DNA from: Curtobacterium sp. ER1/6 | GTDB lineage: Bacteria > Actinomycetota > Actinomycetes > Actinomycetales > Microbacteriaceae | Assembly: GCF_001742745.1 (NCBI RefSeq) | Contig: NZ_MJAK01000007.1 | Span: 97,783 to 161,782, forward strand | Length of the DNA: 64,000 bases | Direction of reading: 5' to 3' | Shown here: piece after piece, positions 54,777 through 63,752 of the stretch | Layout: each line of letters begins with the position of its first letter | How positions within the stretch are numbered: the first letter of the stretch is position 1 | The notes under the pieces: model-generated | Databases searched by the model: none | The model's input: the letters and a program-made list of their open reading frames with translations, nothing else | Told to the model about the DNA's origin: nothing | Made by a program: the position numbers and the translations under genes

Positions 54777-56689
54777 GCCAGCAGGAGCAGGTACCTCCCG
54801 TCGACACGGCAACCGGGCCGGGAGGCGCGGACCCCGTCCTCGACGAGGGCGCGGCCGCTGCCGCTCCGGTCACCGCGTCGATCACCACGCAGGGCGTGCG
54901 CGGCGAGGAGCGCGAGGACTTCACCAAGGCGGAGAGCAAGCGCCTGCGGCGTCGCTCCCTCGCCCTGCTCGGGTCGCTCGCCGCGCCCCTGAAGGCACGG
55001 CTCGTGCTGCTCGGGGTCGTCGTGGTGGTGTCCACCGCGGGCACCGTCGCCGGTCCGGCGCTCATCGCATGGGGCATCGACAACGCCCTGCCCCGGGTGA
55101 TGGACGAGAACGACTGGGTGCCGGCGTTCGGTGTCGTGGCGACGTACATCGTCGTCGCGGTGCTCGGCGCCGTCCTGACCGCCTGGTACACCGTGCTGGC
55201 GGCGCGGATCAGCCAGGCGATCCTGTTCGACCTGCGGAAGCGGGTGTTCCTGCACACGCAGCGGCTCTCGCTCGAGTTCCACGAGACGTACACCTCGGGG
55301 CGGATCATCTCGCGGCAGACGAGCGACCTCGACTCGATCCGCGAGCTGCTCGACTCCGGCCTGAACCAGCTCATCCAGGGCGTGCTCTACATGGTGTTCA
55401 CGGGCATCGCGCTCGTGCTGCTCGACCCGACGTCCGGGCTCGTGCTCGCGGTGTCGCTCGTGCCGCTCTGGTTCCTCATCCGCTGGTTCCAGACGAACTC
55501 GCAGACGCTGTTCCGTGCCACCCGCGTGACCTCGGCGCGCGTCATCGTGCACTTCGTCGAGACCATGACCGGCATCCGGGCGGTGCAGGCGTTCCGCAAG
55601 GAGTCCCGCAACCGCGACGAGTACGGCCGCTACGTCGAGGACTACCGCGTCGCGAACACGAAGGTGTTCAACCTGTTCGGGACGTTCGACCCGGTGCTCG
55701 TGCTCATCGGCAACGCCACGCTCGCGGCCGTCGTCATCGTCGGTGGCTTCCGGATCGTCGGGGGCTCGCTCGAGGTCGGCGCGCTGCTCGCGGTCGCGCT
55801 GTACGCCAAGCGGTTCTTCGACCCGGCGCAGGAGCTCGCGATGTTCTACAACGGGTACCAGTCGGCCTCGGCGGCGATGGAGAAGATCTCCGGCGTCCTC
55901 GAGGAACGCCCGTCGGTGCCGGACCCCGCGAAGCCGGTGCGCCTGCCCGAGGCGACGGGTGCGATGGACTTCGACGACGTCGAGTTCGCCTACAACGCCG
56001 GCAAGGTCGTGCTCCCCGAGTTCGACCTGCACATCCCGGCGGGGCAGACGATCGCGCTCGTCGGGTCGACGGGTGCCGGCAAGTCGACGCTCGCGAAGCT
56101 CATGGCGCGGTTCTACGACCCGTCGCGGGGCTCGGTGCGGCTCGACGGGGTGGACCTGCGGGAGATCGACCCGAGGGACATGCGGCGCGCGATCGTCATG
56201 GTGACGCAGGAGGCGTACCTGTTCTCCGGCTCGGTCGCGGACAACATCGCGCTCGGCAAGCCGGGGGCGACGCGTGACGAGATCGTGCGGGCGGCGGAAG
56301 CCGTCGGCGCGCACACGTTCATCGAGGCCCTGCCCGACGGGTACGACACCGACGTGAACAAGCGCGGCGGTCGGGTGTCGGCCGGGCAGCGGCAGCTGCT
56401 GTCGTTCGCCCGAGCGTTCATCGCCGACCCGAAGGTGCTCATCCTCGACGAGGCCACGGCGTCGCTCGACATCCCGTCGGAGCGGCTCGTGCAGGAGGGG
56501 CTCGAGACACTGCTCGCGGACCGCACGGCCGTGATCATCGCGCACCGCCTGTCGACCGTCGCGATCGCCCACCGGGTGCTCGTGATGGAGTACGGCCGGA
56601 TCGTCGAGGACGGCACACCCGACGACCTCATCGCGGGGACCGGGCGCTTCGCGCAGCTGCACGCGGCCTGGCGCGACTCGCTCGTCTGA
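54773..56689 (+). CDS. Heterodimeric ABC exporter half-transporter 2
   Basis: 638 residues. A 65-residue N-terminal tail (including a family B half-site in the DNA at about 54815) precedes six transmembrane helices (about 75-340). The ATPase domain has Walker [12 protein letters not shown], signature [14 protein letters not shown], Walker [13 protein letters not shown] with the catalytic Glu, and switch IIAHRLS. It overlaps the upstream half-gene by 4 bp (ATGA). Together they form a LmrCD/TM287-288-like exporter with one consensus and one degenerate ATP site. Substrates are likely lipophilic drugs or lipids; unproven. Confidence 0.92.
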   Translation: MSQQEQVPPVDTATGPGGADPVLDEGAAAAAPVTASITTQGVRGEEREDFTKAESKRLRRRSLALLGSLAAPLKARLVLLGVVVVVSTAGTVAGPALIAWGIDNALPRVMDENDWVPAFGVVATYIVVAVLGAVLTAWYTVLAARISQAILFDLRKRVFLHTQRLSLEFHETYTSGRIISRQTSDLDSIRELLDSGLNQLIQGVLYMVFTGIALVLLDPTSGLVLAVSLVPLWFLIRWFQTNSQTLFRATRVTSARVIVHFVETMTGIRAVQAFRKESRNRDEYGRYVEDYRVANTKVFNLFGTFDPVLVLIGNATLAAVVIVGGFRIVGGSLEVGALLAVALYAKRFFDPAQELAMFYNGYQSASAAMEKISGVLEERPSVPDPAKPVRLPEATGAMDFDDVEFAYNAGKVVLPEFDLHIPAGQTIALVGSTGAGKSTLAKLMARFYDPSRGSVRLDGVDLREIDPRDMRRAIVMVTQEAYLFSGSVADNIALGKPGATRDEIVRAAEAVGAHTFIEALPDGYDTDVNKRGGRVSAGQRQLLSFARAFIADPKVLILDEATASLDIPSERLVQEGLETLLADRTAVIIAHRLSTVAIAHRVLVMEYGRIVEDGTPDDLIAGTGRFAQLHAAWRDSLV

Positions 56690-56720
56690 CGGACCGGGCT
56701 GCACGTGGTTGGGTTGCTCC

Positions 56721-57146
56721 ATGAGCAACGACAGCGTGCAGCCCGGCGGCGTCGCCCTGCGCGATCCCTGGTACGGCGCGCCCTTCTCGGCGGCGTTCCG
56801 TCGCTTCTGGCGGAAGTACACCGTGTTCACCGGGCGGGCGTCACGTGCGGAGTTCTGGTGGTGGTGGGTCACCTCGTTCGTGGTCGGGCTCGTGCTGCAG
56901 CTCGTCCCGCAGCTGTTCACGCCCGGCAGCGCTGCGTTCGAGAACCCGGTCGGCTCGTACCTCTTCGTGCTCTGGGGTCTGGCGACGCTGGTCGGCTCGC
57001 TCGCGCTCGGCGCCCGTCGGCTCCACGACGCGAACCGCTCCGGCTTCTGGCAGTTCCTGCACGTGCTCGTCGGTATCGGCTCACTCGTGCTGCTCGTGCT
57101 GTTCCTGCTGCCGTCGAACCCGAAGGGCACGCGCTTCGACGCGTGA
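56721..57146 (+). CDS. DUF805 membrane protein
   Basis: 141 residues with three or four transmembrane helices. The N-terminal FWRKYTVFTGRASRAEFWWWWV and the central LALGARRLHDANRSGFWQFL are DUF805 hallmarks, and the C-terminus LFLLPSNPKGTRF is typical. Function is unknown. The ATG at 56721 is chosen; four residues upstream in frame are optional. It begins 31 nt after the exporter gene and may be co-transcribed. Confidence 0.88.
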   Translation: MSNDSVQPGGVALRDPWYGAPFSAAFRRFWRKYTVFTGRASRAEFWWWWVTSFVVGLVLQLVPQLFTPGSAAFENPVGSYLFVLWGLATLVGSLALGARRLHDANRSGFWQFLHVLVGIGSLVLLVLFLLPSNPKGTRFDA

Positions 57147-57172
57147 CGCGTGACGTGACCTGCGCGAGCAGG

Positions 57173-57499
57173 TCAGAACGGGTCGTCGGCGTCCGTGGCG
57201 GGTGACCAGCGCGCACGACGCATGTCGATCCTCCAGGCCGACGGACCGTCCACGAGCGGCGTCCCCTCGACGCGGTAGTGCTCGAGCGCGCGTGCCTCGT
57301 GCCGGAGCGGCGGCAGCCCGCCGGACCGCACCACGCGCCACCACGGCAGGTCGGCGCCCTCGTGCGCCATCACCTTGCCGACCGCGCGCGAGGCACGGGA
57401 CCCGAGCGCCGCGGCGACGTCGCCGTAGGTCATGACGCGACCCGGCGGGATGAGCCGGACCACCTCGGCGACGGCTGCGCCGAAGTCCGGCTCCGTCAC
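57173..57499 (-). CDS. MGMT-fold alkyltransferase-like protein (ATL)
   Basis: 108 residues, only the DNA-binding domain of O6-methylguanine methyltransferase: FGAAVAEVVRLIPPGRVMTYGDVAAALGSRASRAVGKVMA. Where the repair enzyme has Pro-Cys-His-Arg, this reads LPWWRVV with Trp in place of Cys, so it cannot transfer alkyl groups and is predicted to bind alkylated bases and recruit nucleotide excision repair, as known ATLs do. The GTG start at 57499 lies 8 nt after the stop of the GNAT gene; the two form a minus-strand pair. Confidence 0.88.
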   Translation of the reverse strand: MTEPDFGAAVAEVVRLIPPGRVMTYGDVAAALGSRASRAVGKVMAHEGADLPWWRVVRSGGLPPLRHEARALEHYRVEGTPLVDGPSAWRIDMRRARWSPATDADDPF

Positions 57500-57507
57500 C
57501 CGCGTGG

Positions 57508-57963
57508 CTAGAGGGCGAGCACGGCGAAGTGGTCGCCGTACTGGGTGTCGCGCACGGTCTCGAAGCCGAGGGCGCGGAAGAACGCCTCGGGGCCGCCGTT
57601 GCCGCCGGGCTCGTAGACCACGGTCAGGCGCTCGAAGCCACGGCTCCGGGCCTCGTCCGCCAGGCCGTGCACGGCGAACCGGCCGACGCCCCTGCCCTGC
57701 GCGTCGGCGGCCACGTTGACGCGCCAGATGGCGCTGCGCAGCTCTTCTTCGCGGTTGTCCTCGTCGAAGGTGCCGATGATCATGCCGACCACGCGGTCGC
57801 CGTCGAGCACGACCCGGGTCCACGCCGAGCTCGGCTTCACGTCGGACTCCGCGACGCCGTACGTCGTCGGTTGCACGAACTGCTCCTGCCCGGGCTTGAG
57901 CGTCAGGGAGTTCGCCGCGGCGGCGGTCGACGCGGAGAGGGCTTCGAGGCGGAGGTCCGTCAT
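57508..57963 (-). CDS. GNAT-family N-acetyltransferase
   Basis: 151 residues. GNAT fold with SAIWRVNVAADAQGRGVGRFAVHGLADEARSRG, where QGRGVG is the acetyl-CoA pyrophosphate loop, and the C-terminal PEAFFRALGFETVRDTQYGD. N-terminal LKPGQEQFVQPTTYGVAESDV resembles diamine/spermidine acetyltransferase relatives. The substrate is unknown. The ATG at 57963 is supported by a -10 hexamer 7 nt upstream; the longer frame to 58026 overlaps the ROK promoter. Confidence 0.87.
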   Translation of the reverse strand: MTDLRLEALSASTAAAANSLTLKPGQEQFVQPTTYGVAESDVKPSSAWTRVVLDGDRVVGMIIGTFDEDNREEELRSAIWRVNVAADAQGRGVGRFAVHGLADEARSRGFERLTVVYEPGGNGGPEAFFRALGFETVRDTQYGDHFAVLAL

Positions 57964-57970
57964 GCCGCTC

Positions 57971-57976
57971 AGGCTA
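57971..57976 (-). promoter_or_regulatory. -10 hexamer for leaderless GNAT-ATL pair
   Basis: TAGCCT on the minus strand ends 7 nt before the ATG at 57963. Confidence 0.45.
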
Positions 57977-58022
57977 GCGGTGCACCCCGTCCGGGTGCCA
58001 GGACGCAGCAGGGTCCGTTGCA

Positions 58023-58055
58023 GCAACGTTGCACGCCCGTCCGCGGCGGTAGGGT
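58023..58055 (+). promoter_or_regulatory. ROK gene promoter with palindromic site
   Basis: TAGGGT (58050-58055) ends 6 nt before the ATG at 58062, suggesting a leaderless transcript. The perfect palindrome GCAACGTTGC (58023-58032) sits at about the -35 position and is a candidate operator, possibly for the ROK protein itself. Confidence 0.45.
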
Positions 58056-58061
58056 CGCGAC

Positions 58062-59330
58062 ATGGTGGAGCATCGGCGTGGGGCGAACCTGCCCTCGATC
58101 GGCGGCTTCAACCGCACCGTCGTCCTCGACGCGGTCCGTCGCTCGCCGGACGGGCTGAGCCGCGTCGAGCTCGCCGCCCGCACGGGCCTGAGCGCGCAGA
58201 CGGTGTCCAACGTCACGCGGTTCCTCATCGAGGCGGGCATGATCGCCGAGTCCGGCACGGTCGTGGCTGGACGGGGCAAGCCCCGGACGATCCTGCGGCT
58301 CGAGGCCACCAGCCGCTACGCCGTCGGGGTGCACGTCGACCCTGCCGTCGTGACGTACGTGCTCCTCGACCTGGCGGGCCGGGTGGTCGCCGAGACCACG
58401 ACGTCGACGCCGTCGGCGGACGACCCCACCGAGGTCGTCCGCACGATCGCCACCGCCATCGCCGGTCTCGTGGCGGACGCCGGGGTCGCGGCGGAGAGCG
58501 TCCTCGGGGTCGGCATCGCGAGCCCGGGACCGATCGACGTGGACGCGGGGGTCGTGCTCGACCCGCCGTTCCTGCCGCGCTGGCGGGACGTCCCGCTCCG
58601 CGACGCGCTCGCCGAGGCCACCGGCTTCCCGGTGCTCCTCGAGAAGGACGTCACGGCCGCGGTCGTCGGGGAGATGTTCCTGGCGGGGGAGTCGTCGGCG
58701 CGGAACTTCGCGTTCGTGTACTTCGGCACGGGGTTCGGCGTGGGGCTCGTCGTCGACCACGAACCCGTGCGCGGCGTGGGGTCGAACGCGGGCGACGCCG
58801 GGCACATCATGGTCGACCAGGGCGCGCTGGCGGGCACACCGGACGGTGCCGGCAGCCGGGGCGAGGTCGGCGGGACCGTCGCGCCCGACCGGCTCGTGCA
58901 GGTGGCGCGGGCCCGCGGGCTGCGGCTCGGTGACGACGATCCCGGCCTCGGCCCCGGCGAGCCGGACGGCATCGCCGCGGTGCAGCGGGCGTGGGACGCC
59001 CTCGGCGCCGCGATCGAGGCCGGCGACGAGGTCGCGGTGGGACTCGCGGCCGAGGCCGGCGCCGTGATGGGACGGGCCGTGGTCGTCATCGTCAACCTGC
59101 TCGACATCGACCGGGTTGTCTTCGGCGGTCCCCTCTGGTCACGCATCGCACCGGTCGCGCTGCCCGCGGCCCGTGCGGCGGTGGTCGCGTCACCGCTGCT
59201 CGTGCCGAAGCACCCGATCGCGGTGGTCGACAGCGGTCGCGGCGCGGACGTGACGGCGGTCGGAGCGGCCTGCCTGGTGCTCGACGCCGCGCTGTCCCCC
59301 CGCGCGAGCGCGCTGCTCATCCGGCGCTGA
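58062..59330 (+). CDS. ROK-family transcriptional regulator
   Basis: 422 residues. Residues 15-80 form a winged-helix DNA-binding domain (LSRVELAARTGLSAQTVSNVTRFLIEAGMI), followed by a ROK sugar-kinase-like domain with GVGIASPGPID and FGTGFGVGLVV. The ROK zinc site normally has a conserved His and a CxCGxxGC cluster. The His is present in AGHIMV, but the cysteines are replaced (GSRGEVGGTV). The regulated sugar pathway is not in the window. It is divergent from the GNAT-ATL pair. Confidence 0.9.
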   Translation: MVEHRRGANLPSIGGFNRTVVLDAVRRSPDGLSRVELAARTGLSAQTVSNVTRFLIEAGMIAESGTVVAGRGKPRTILRLEATSRYAVGVHVDPAVVTYVLLDLAGRVVAETTTSTPSADDPTEVVRTIATAIAGLVADAGVAAESVLGVGIASPGPIDVDAGVVLDPPFLPRWRDVPLRDALAEATGFPVLLEKDVTAAVVGEMFLAGESSARNFAFVYFGTGFGVGLVVDHEPVRGVGSNAGDAGHIMVDQGALAGTPDGAGSRGEVGGTVAPDRLVQVARARGLRLGDDDPGLGPGEPDGIAAVQRAWDALGAAIEAGDEVAVGLAAEAGAVMGRAVVVIVNLLDIDRVVFGGPLWSRIAPVALPAARAAVVASPLLVPKHPIAVVDSGRGADVTAVGAACLVLDAALSPRASALLIRR

Positions 59331-59423
59331 CGCCGACGGCCTCCGGCGCTGACGGCGCTGACGCCGACGGCCCGGACCGTCGGGCCCCCGTTCGCGGTGC
59401 TGCGCCGCCACGGCCGGCCTCGC

Positions 59424-59429
59424 TAGGGT
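59424..59429 (+). promoter_or_regulatory. -10 hexamer upstream of the 59459 gene
   Basis: TAGGGT with a leader of about 25 nt and a GGAGGG ribosome-binding site before the ATG. Confidence 0.4.
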
Positions 59430-59458
59430 TCGGGGACACGCACGCGACGGAGGGCCGC

Positions 59459-60463
59459 ATGACGATCACGGACGACCCGACGGGGACGATCGACCCACGC
59501 TGGGCCCGGGTCCGGCCGATGGTCTTCCGGACGATCATCGGCGCCGTGGTCGCGGCCGGACTGGTGGGCATCGTCGCGGTGCTCCTCGGGGACTTCGGCC
59601 GGGTCGCGGTGCAGCTCCTGCTGACCGTCGTCGTGGTCGTCGTGTTCGCGCTGCTGTCCTGGTACGACGCAGACGTGTCCTCGAGGCGGTCCGGCACGTT
59701 CGCGTTCGCGAGCATCGTCGTGTCGATGTACCTGCTCGTGACCGGCCTGTTCAAGGTCTGGGTCGTGCCGACCGACCCGGACGGCGGCGACGGGATCTGG
59801 CTCGTCGGCGAGCACTTCTGGCAGTGGCTCGGGATCGTGTTCGTCGCGCGGTTCGCCCTGCTGCACGTGCACCTGCTGCTCGTCATCCACCGCCGCTACC
59901 CGACCCCGCTGCTGCAGCTCGTGGCGAAGGTGACCGTCGGGGTGATCGCGCTGCTCGCCCTGCTGCTCTCGGTGCCGCTGCTGGCCCCGGACGCCGACCT
60001 CGCCAGCGGGTACTGGCGGCTCGTGTGGGTGGTCGTCATCCTCGACCTGCTCGGCACCGTCGTCGTGCCGCTGAGCAACGCGCTGTTCCGGCCGCGGCAC
60101 CACGGCGGCCCGGGTGTCGGTGCGTCCGTCGACGCCCCCTCTGCGGCGTGGCGGAGCCAGCTGGCGGCAGCCACGCCGGTCGCCGGCGGCTGGACGGGCA
60201 CGCCCGTCCCGGCCGCTCCCGCCGTCCCCGCGGGCACCGCGGTCGCCGCGGCTCCGGCCGTCTCCGTGAATCCCACCGTGCCGGCGGACGGCGGACGACG
60301 GACACACGACGAGGCCGCGACGGTCCGCGGCAGCGACGGCCTGCTCTACGAGCGGCGGCCGGACGGGGCCCGGGCACTCGCGTGGCCGCGCTACGTCGAC
60401 GGCACCCCGCTGCCGGCGGCACCCGACGGCTCGCCCGACTTCGGCGGCGTCGCCCGTCCCTGA
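59459..60463 (+). CDS. Hypothetical multi-pass membrane protein
   Basis: 334 residues. Six predicted transmembrane helices fill about residues 22-210 (TIIGAVVAAGLVGIVAVLL, VAVQLLLTVVVVVVFALL, and so on). They are followed by an Ala/Pro/Val-rich tail and a C-terminal stretch GLLYERRPDGARALAWPRYVDGTPLP. No family is recognised. The ATG at 59459 has GGAGGG 4 nt upstream; the longer frame lies inside the ROK gene. Confidence 0.72.
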   Translation: MTITDDPTGTIDPRWARVRPMVFRTIIGAVVAAGLVGIVAVLLGDFGRVAVQLLLTVVVVVVFALLSWYDADVSSRRSGTFAFASIVVSMYLLVTGLFKVWVVPTDPDGGDGIWLVGEHFWQWLGIVFVARFALLHVHLLLVIHRRYPTPLLQLVAKVTVGVIALLALLLSVPLLAPDADLASGYWRLVWVVVILDLLGTVVVPLSNALFRPRHHGGPGVGASVDAPSAAWRSQLAAATPVAGGWTGTPVPAAPAVPAGTAVAAAPAVSVNPTVPADGGRRTHDEAATVRGSDGLLYERRPDGARALAWPRYVDGTPLPAAPDGSPDFGGVARP

Positions 60464-60480
60464 CCCGGGGCAGCCGTCCC

Positions 60481-60909
60481 TCAGACCTCGCCGAGCACCT
60501 TCCGCCAGGCGGCGGTCAGCGTGGCGTACTCGTCGTCCGACAGCAGGTCGCGCACCCCGGTCGCGAGCACCGCCGACCGGACGGCCTCCTCGGCGCCGGC
60601 TCGGTCACGCAGGTGCGCGTCCGAGTGCTTCACCGCACGCCCGGCCTCCTGCGCCGCCTCGATCTCGTCGACACGGCCGGCTGCGCCCGCCGCCTCGAGC
60701 GCGTGCTGCCACGCGGCGAGGAGGTCGGCGTTCGTCACCATCCGGCCGTCCGCCCCGCCCTGGATCGCGAGCGACGCGCTCGGTTCCGGCACGACGATGC
60801 CCTCGTCCGCCTTCCAGGTCACGTCGAGCGCCTCGGCCTCGTCAGCGGTGATCCGCCCGGCCCGGTCGATCATCGACTGCACTGCGGCCTGGCTGTTCTC
60901 GTTCGACAC
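60481..60909 (-). CDS. Hypothetical soluble protein
   Basis: 142 residues, mostly helical and acidic (SQAAVQSMIDRAGRITADEAEALDVTW near the start, SDDEYATLTAAWRKVLGEV at the end), with no membrane segment or recognised domain. The GTG at 60909 has GGAGAGGA 5 nt upstream, a very good ribosome-binding site, which rules out the frame to 61110 that runs through the repeat array. It is convergent with the membrane protein gene. Confidence 0.7.
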   Translation of the reverse strand: MSNENSQAAVQSMIDRAGRITADEAEALDVTWKADEGIVVPEPSASLAIQGGADGRMVTNADLLAAWQHALEAAGAAGRVDEIEAAQEAGRAVKHSDAHLRDRAGAEEAVRSAVLATGVRDLLSDDEYATLTAAWRKVLGEV

Positions 60910-60991
60910 GATGTCCTCTCCGACCGGACGCGCGCCTCGCGTGGTCCCCACCATCCTCCCGACGGCTGCTGGGAGGAGACGGGAACCACCG

Positions 60992-61037
60992 CCGGACGGG
61001 AGGCGCGGTGCGGCGCCGCCACGCGCCTCCCGTCCGC
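60992..61037. repeat. Dispersed palindrome family B, copy 4 (20-6-20)
   Basis: Left arm 60992-61011 (CCGGACGGGAGGCGCGGTGC), 6-nt loop, right arm 61018-61037. Its right arm is also the first part of the tandem array that follows. Confidence 0.85.
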
Positions 61038-61159
61038 CACGCGGCTCCTCTCGACACGCGCCTCCCGTCTGCCACGCGGCTCCTCTCGACACGCGCCTCC
61101 CGTCCGCCACGCGGCTCCTCTCGACACGCGCCTCCTGTCGCCGCGCGCTTCCTGTCGAC
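61021..61159. repeat. 35-bp tandem repeat array, about four units
   Basis: Units start at 61021, 61056, 61091 and 61126. Each is ACGCGCCTCCCGTC(C/T)G, then CCACGCGG, then CTCCTCTCGAC; the fourth is diverged and one base shorter. The first part of each unit is the right arm of family B. The array sits in the 361-bp gap (60910-61270) between two divergent genes, upstream of the LAXTG surface protein. No spacers, so it is not CRISPR. Confidence 0.9.
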
Positions 61160-61270
61160 CGGTCGGCGACCGCTGCTGCGACACCCGTCGTTCACCGGGC
61201 GGTCACCGCGCGGATGCCCAGGTCCTGAACAGTCGTGCAGGTCTCCCCCCGAACCCGAGAAGGACTCTGC

Positions 61271-63682
61271 ATGCGCACACCCGCCCTGCGGGTCGGCGCC
61301 GGCATCGCGACGGGCCTCGCCCTCGCCGCCGGCGTCCTGACCGCCAGCCCCGCCCTCGCCGCCGTCGGCGACGACGACCCCACCGTCGGCGCCCGCGTCA
61401 CCAGCGGCCCCGCGACCGGCCTCGCGATCAACGAGGTCGAGTCGAACGGCGACGACAACGACTGGGTCGAGCTCGTCAACACCTCGTCGGCGCCGATCGA
61501 CCTGAGCGGCTGGCGCTTCCTCGACTCCGACTCGACGCACACGGCGTACACGCTGCCGGCCGGCTCGACCGTCGCCGCGGGCGGGTACCTCGTCGTCGAC
61601 GAGGAGACCACGACCCGGCCGGGCTTCGGCTTCGGGCTCGGCGGTGCCGACGCCGTGCGGCTCTACGACACGAGCGGCACGCTGACCCTCCGGTACGCGT
61701 GGACCTCGCACGCGGTCGTCACGTACGGCAGCTGCCCGGACGGCTCCGGCACGCTCGTCGACACCACCGCGTCGACGAAGGGCGCCCCGAACGACTGCTC
61801 CTCGCCCGTGCGGATCAACGAGGTCGAGTCGCAGGACGGCACCCCGGGGGACTGGGTCGAGCTGACGAACGTCGGGACGACCACGGTCGACCTCGGCGGG
61901 TACGTGCTGCGGGACAGCGAGGACGACCACGCCTGGACGATCCCGGCCGGCACCACGGTCGCGGCGGGCGGCTTCACCGTGCTCGACGAGGCGCAGTTCG
62001 GCTTCGGGCTCGGCAAGGCCGACAGCGTGCGGCTCTTCGACCCCCGCGGGGTCCGGGTCGACGCGTACTCCTGGACCGCGCACGCGGCGACGACGTACGG
62101 GCGCAACCCCGACGGCGCGGGCGAGTTCGCCGAGACGGCTGAGCCGACCAAGGGTGCGGCGAACCGCTTCACCGGCGTCGTGACCGCCGAGGCGTGGCCG
62201 GGCGGACCGGACGAGACGGTGCTCGACGCCGAGGGCACCTTCACGGGTGACCTCAGCGGGCTCGACTGGACGACCTCGTCGACCTCGCGCGACGGGCAGC
62301 TCTGGGCGGTGCAGAACGGCGACGGCCTGCTCTACCACCTCGCGCCGGACGGCAAGGGCGGCTGGGCGCCGACCAACGCCGCCGGCACCGACCTGCGCTA
62401 CGCGGACGGCTCCGGGACCCCCGACGCCGAGGGCGTCACCGTGACCGCGGACGACCCCGGTGCCGTCTACGTGTCGACCGAGCGCGACAACGACGTGTCG
62501 AAGGTGAGCCGCCCCGCGGTCCTGCGCTTCGCCACCGCCGCCGGGGCGGAGTCCACGCTGCGGGCGACCGACGAGTGGAACCTCGCCGCGGACTTCCCCG
62601 GGCTCGGTGCCAACGCCGGACTCGAGGGGGTCACCTGGGTGTCGGACGCCTGGCTGACCGAGCGCGGCTTCGTCGACCAGCACACCGGCGCGGCCTACGC
62701 CCCCGCGTCCTACCCCGGGCACGGTGACGGACTCTTCTTCGTCGGCGTCGAGGGCACCGCGAGCGTGTACGCCTACGCCCTGATGGACGACGGCTCGTTC
62801 CAGCGTGTCGCGACGATCAGCACCCCGTTCTCGCTGGTGGCCGAGGTGCAGTTCGACCCGACGCTCGACGCCCTCTGGGTGGTCTGCGACGAGGCGTGCT
62901 CCGGTCGCACCGCGCTCTTCGACGTGCAGGAGGGCGCCTTCGCCCTCGCGTCGCTGTACGAGGCGCCGGCGAACGCCGACCGGACGCTCGCGAACGAGGG
63001 CTTCGCGATCTCGGGCCGCTGCGTCGACGGCGCGCGGGCGACCTTCTACGCCGACGACAACGACACGAACGGCGCCTCGCTCCGCACCGGGACCCACCCG
63101 TGCGACGCGACGACCGAGCCGGGTGACGGTGACGGCGGTACGCCCGCTCCTGGCGACGGCGGCACGCCGGCCCCGGGTGACGGCGGCACGCCCACCCCGA
63201 CGCCCGGGACCGGCGGGTCCGCACCGACCCCGACCCCGTCCGTGCCCGGCAGCCCGACCGCCCCGGTCGCTCCGACCGAGGCCCTGACCGACGCGAACCG
63301 CGGCTCGGTCTCGGCACCGGACTCCGTGCGCGCGGGGTCCTCGGTGACGATCACCGTCGGCACGCGGTACGCCGGGCAGCCGGTGGCCGTGTGGCTGTTC
63401 TCGGACGCCCGACTGCTCGGCACCCCGACGGTCGCGGCGGACGGCACGGTCACGGTCCTCGTCCCCGCCGACGTGTCGGCCGGTGCCCACCGCCTGGTGG
63501 TGGCCGCGCTCGACGGCACCGTGCTCGGGTGGACCGAGGTCACGGTCGACCCCGCGACCGGCGAGCTCGCGTACACGGGTGCCGACCTGACGGGAGGCAT
63601 CGCCGCGGCGCTCCTGCTCGTGACGGCCGGTGCCGGTGTCCTCGTGGTGCGTCGGCGCCGTGCGGGAGCCGCGCGCGCCTGA
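61271..63682 (+). CDS. LAXTG-anchored surface protein with two lamin-tail domains
   Basis: 803 residues. The signal peptide (LRVGAGIATGLALAAGVLTASPALAA) ends at about residue 30. Two lamin-tail domains follow (about 50-175 and 185-310), with the repeated pattern INEVES...DWVEL and LRDSEDDHAWTIPAGT. A beta-propeller-like region (about 315-630) resembles phytase/esterase-like domains (GLEGVTWVSDAW). Then come Gly-Asp-Gly-Gly-Thr-Pro repeats, a roughly 90-residue beta domain, LAYTG, a membrane helix and RRRR. The LAXTG motif implies class E sortase anchoring. The ATG at 61271 has GAGAAGGA 6 nt upstream. Exact activity is unknown. Confidence 0.88.
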   Translation: MRTPALRVGAGIATGLALAAGVLTASPALAAVGDDDPTVGARVTSGPATGLAINEVESNGDDNDWVELVNTSSAPIDLSGWRFLDSDSTHTAYTLPAGSTVAAGGYLVVDEETTTRPGFGFGLGGADAVRLYDTSGTLTLRYAWTSHAVVTYGSCPDGSGTLVDTTASTKGAPNDCSSPVRINEVESQDGTPGDWVELTNVGTTTVDLGGYVLRDSEDDHAWTIPAGTTVAAGGFTVLDEAQFGFGLGKADSVRLFDPRGVRVDAYSWTAHAATTYGRNPDGAGEFAETAEPTKGAANRFTGVVTAEAWPGGPDETVLDAEGTFTGDLSGLDWTTSSTSRDGQLWAVQNGDGLLYHLAPDGKGGWAPTNAAGTDLRYADGSGTPDAEGVTVTADDPGAVYVSTERDNDVSKVSRPAVLRFATAAGAESTLRATDEWNLAADFPGLGANAGLEGVTWVSDAWLTERGFVDQHTGAAYAPASYPGHGDGLFFVGVEGTASVYAYALMDDGSFQRVATISTPFSLVAEVQFDPTLDALWVVCDEACSGRTALFDVQEGAFALASLYEAPANADRTLANEGFAISGRCVDGARATFYADDNDTNGASLRTGTHPCDATTEPGDGDGGTPAPGDGGTPAPGDGGTPTPTPGTGGSAPTPTPSVPGSPTAPVAPTEALTDANRGSVSAPDSVRAGSSVTITVGTRYAGQPVAVWLFSDARLLGTPTVAADGTVTVLVPADVSAGAHRLVVAALDGTVLGWTEVTVDPATGELAYTGADLTGGIAAALLLVTAGAGVLVVRRRRAGAARA

Positions 63683-63694
63683 CGCCGAGCGTCC

Positions 63695-63735
63695 CACGAC
63701 GCCCCCGCTGCCCTCCCGGCAGCGGGGGCGTCGTG
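63695..63735 (+). terminator. Terminator of the surface protein gene
   Basis: Perfect 18-bp stem (63695-63712 with 63718-63735) and a 5-nt loop, 13 nt after the stop. Confidence 0.85.
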
Positions 63736-63752
63736 CGTGCGCCGCCCGTTCC

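Noticed and set aside
61021..61159. CRISPR array
   Set aside because: Repeats are contiguous 35-bp units without variable spacers, and no cas genes are present.
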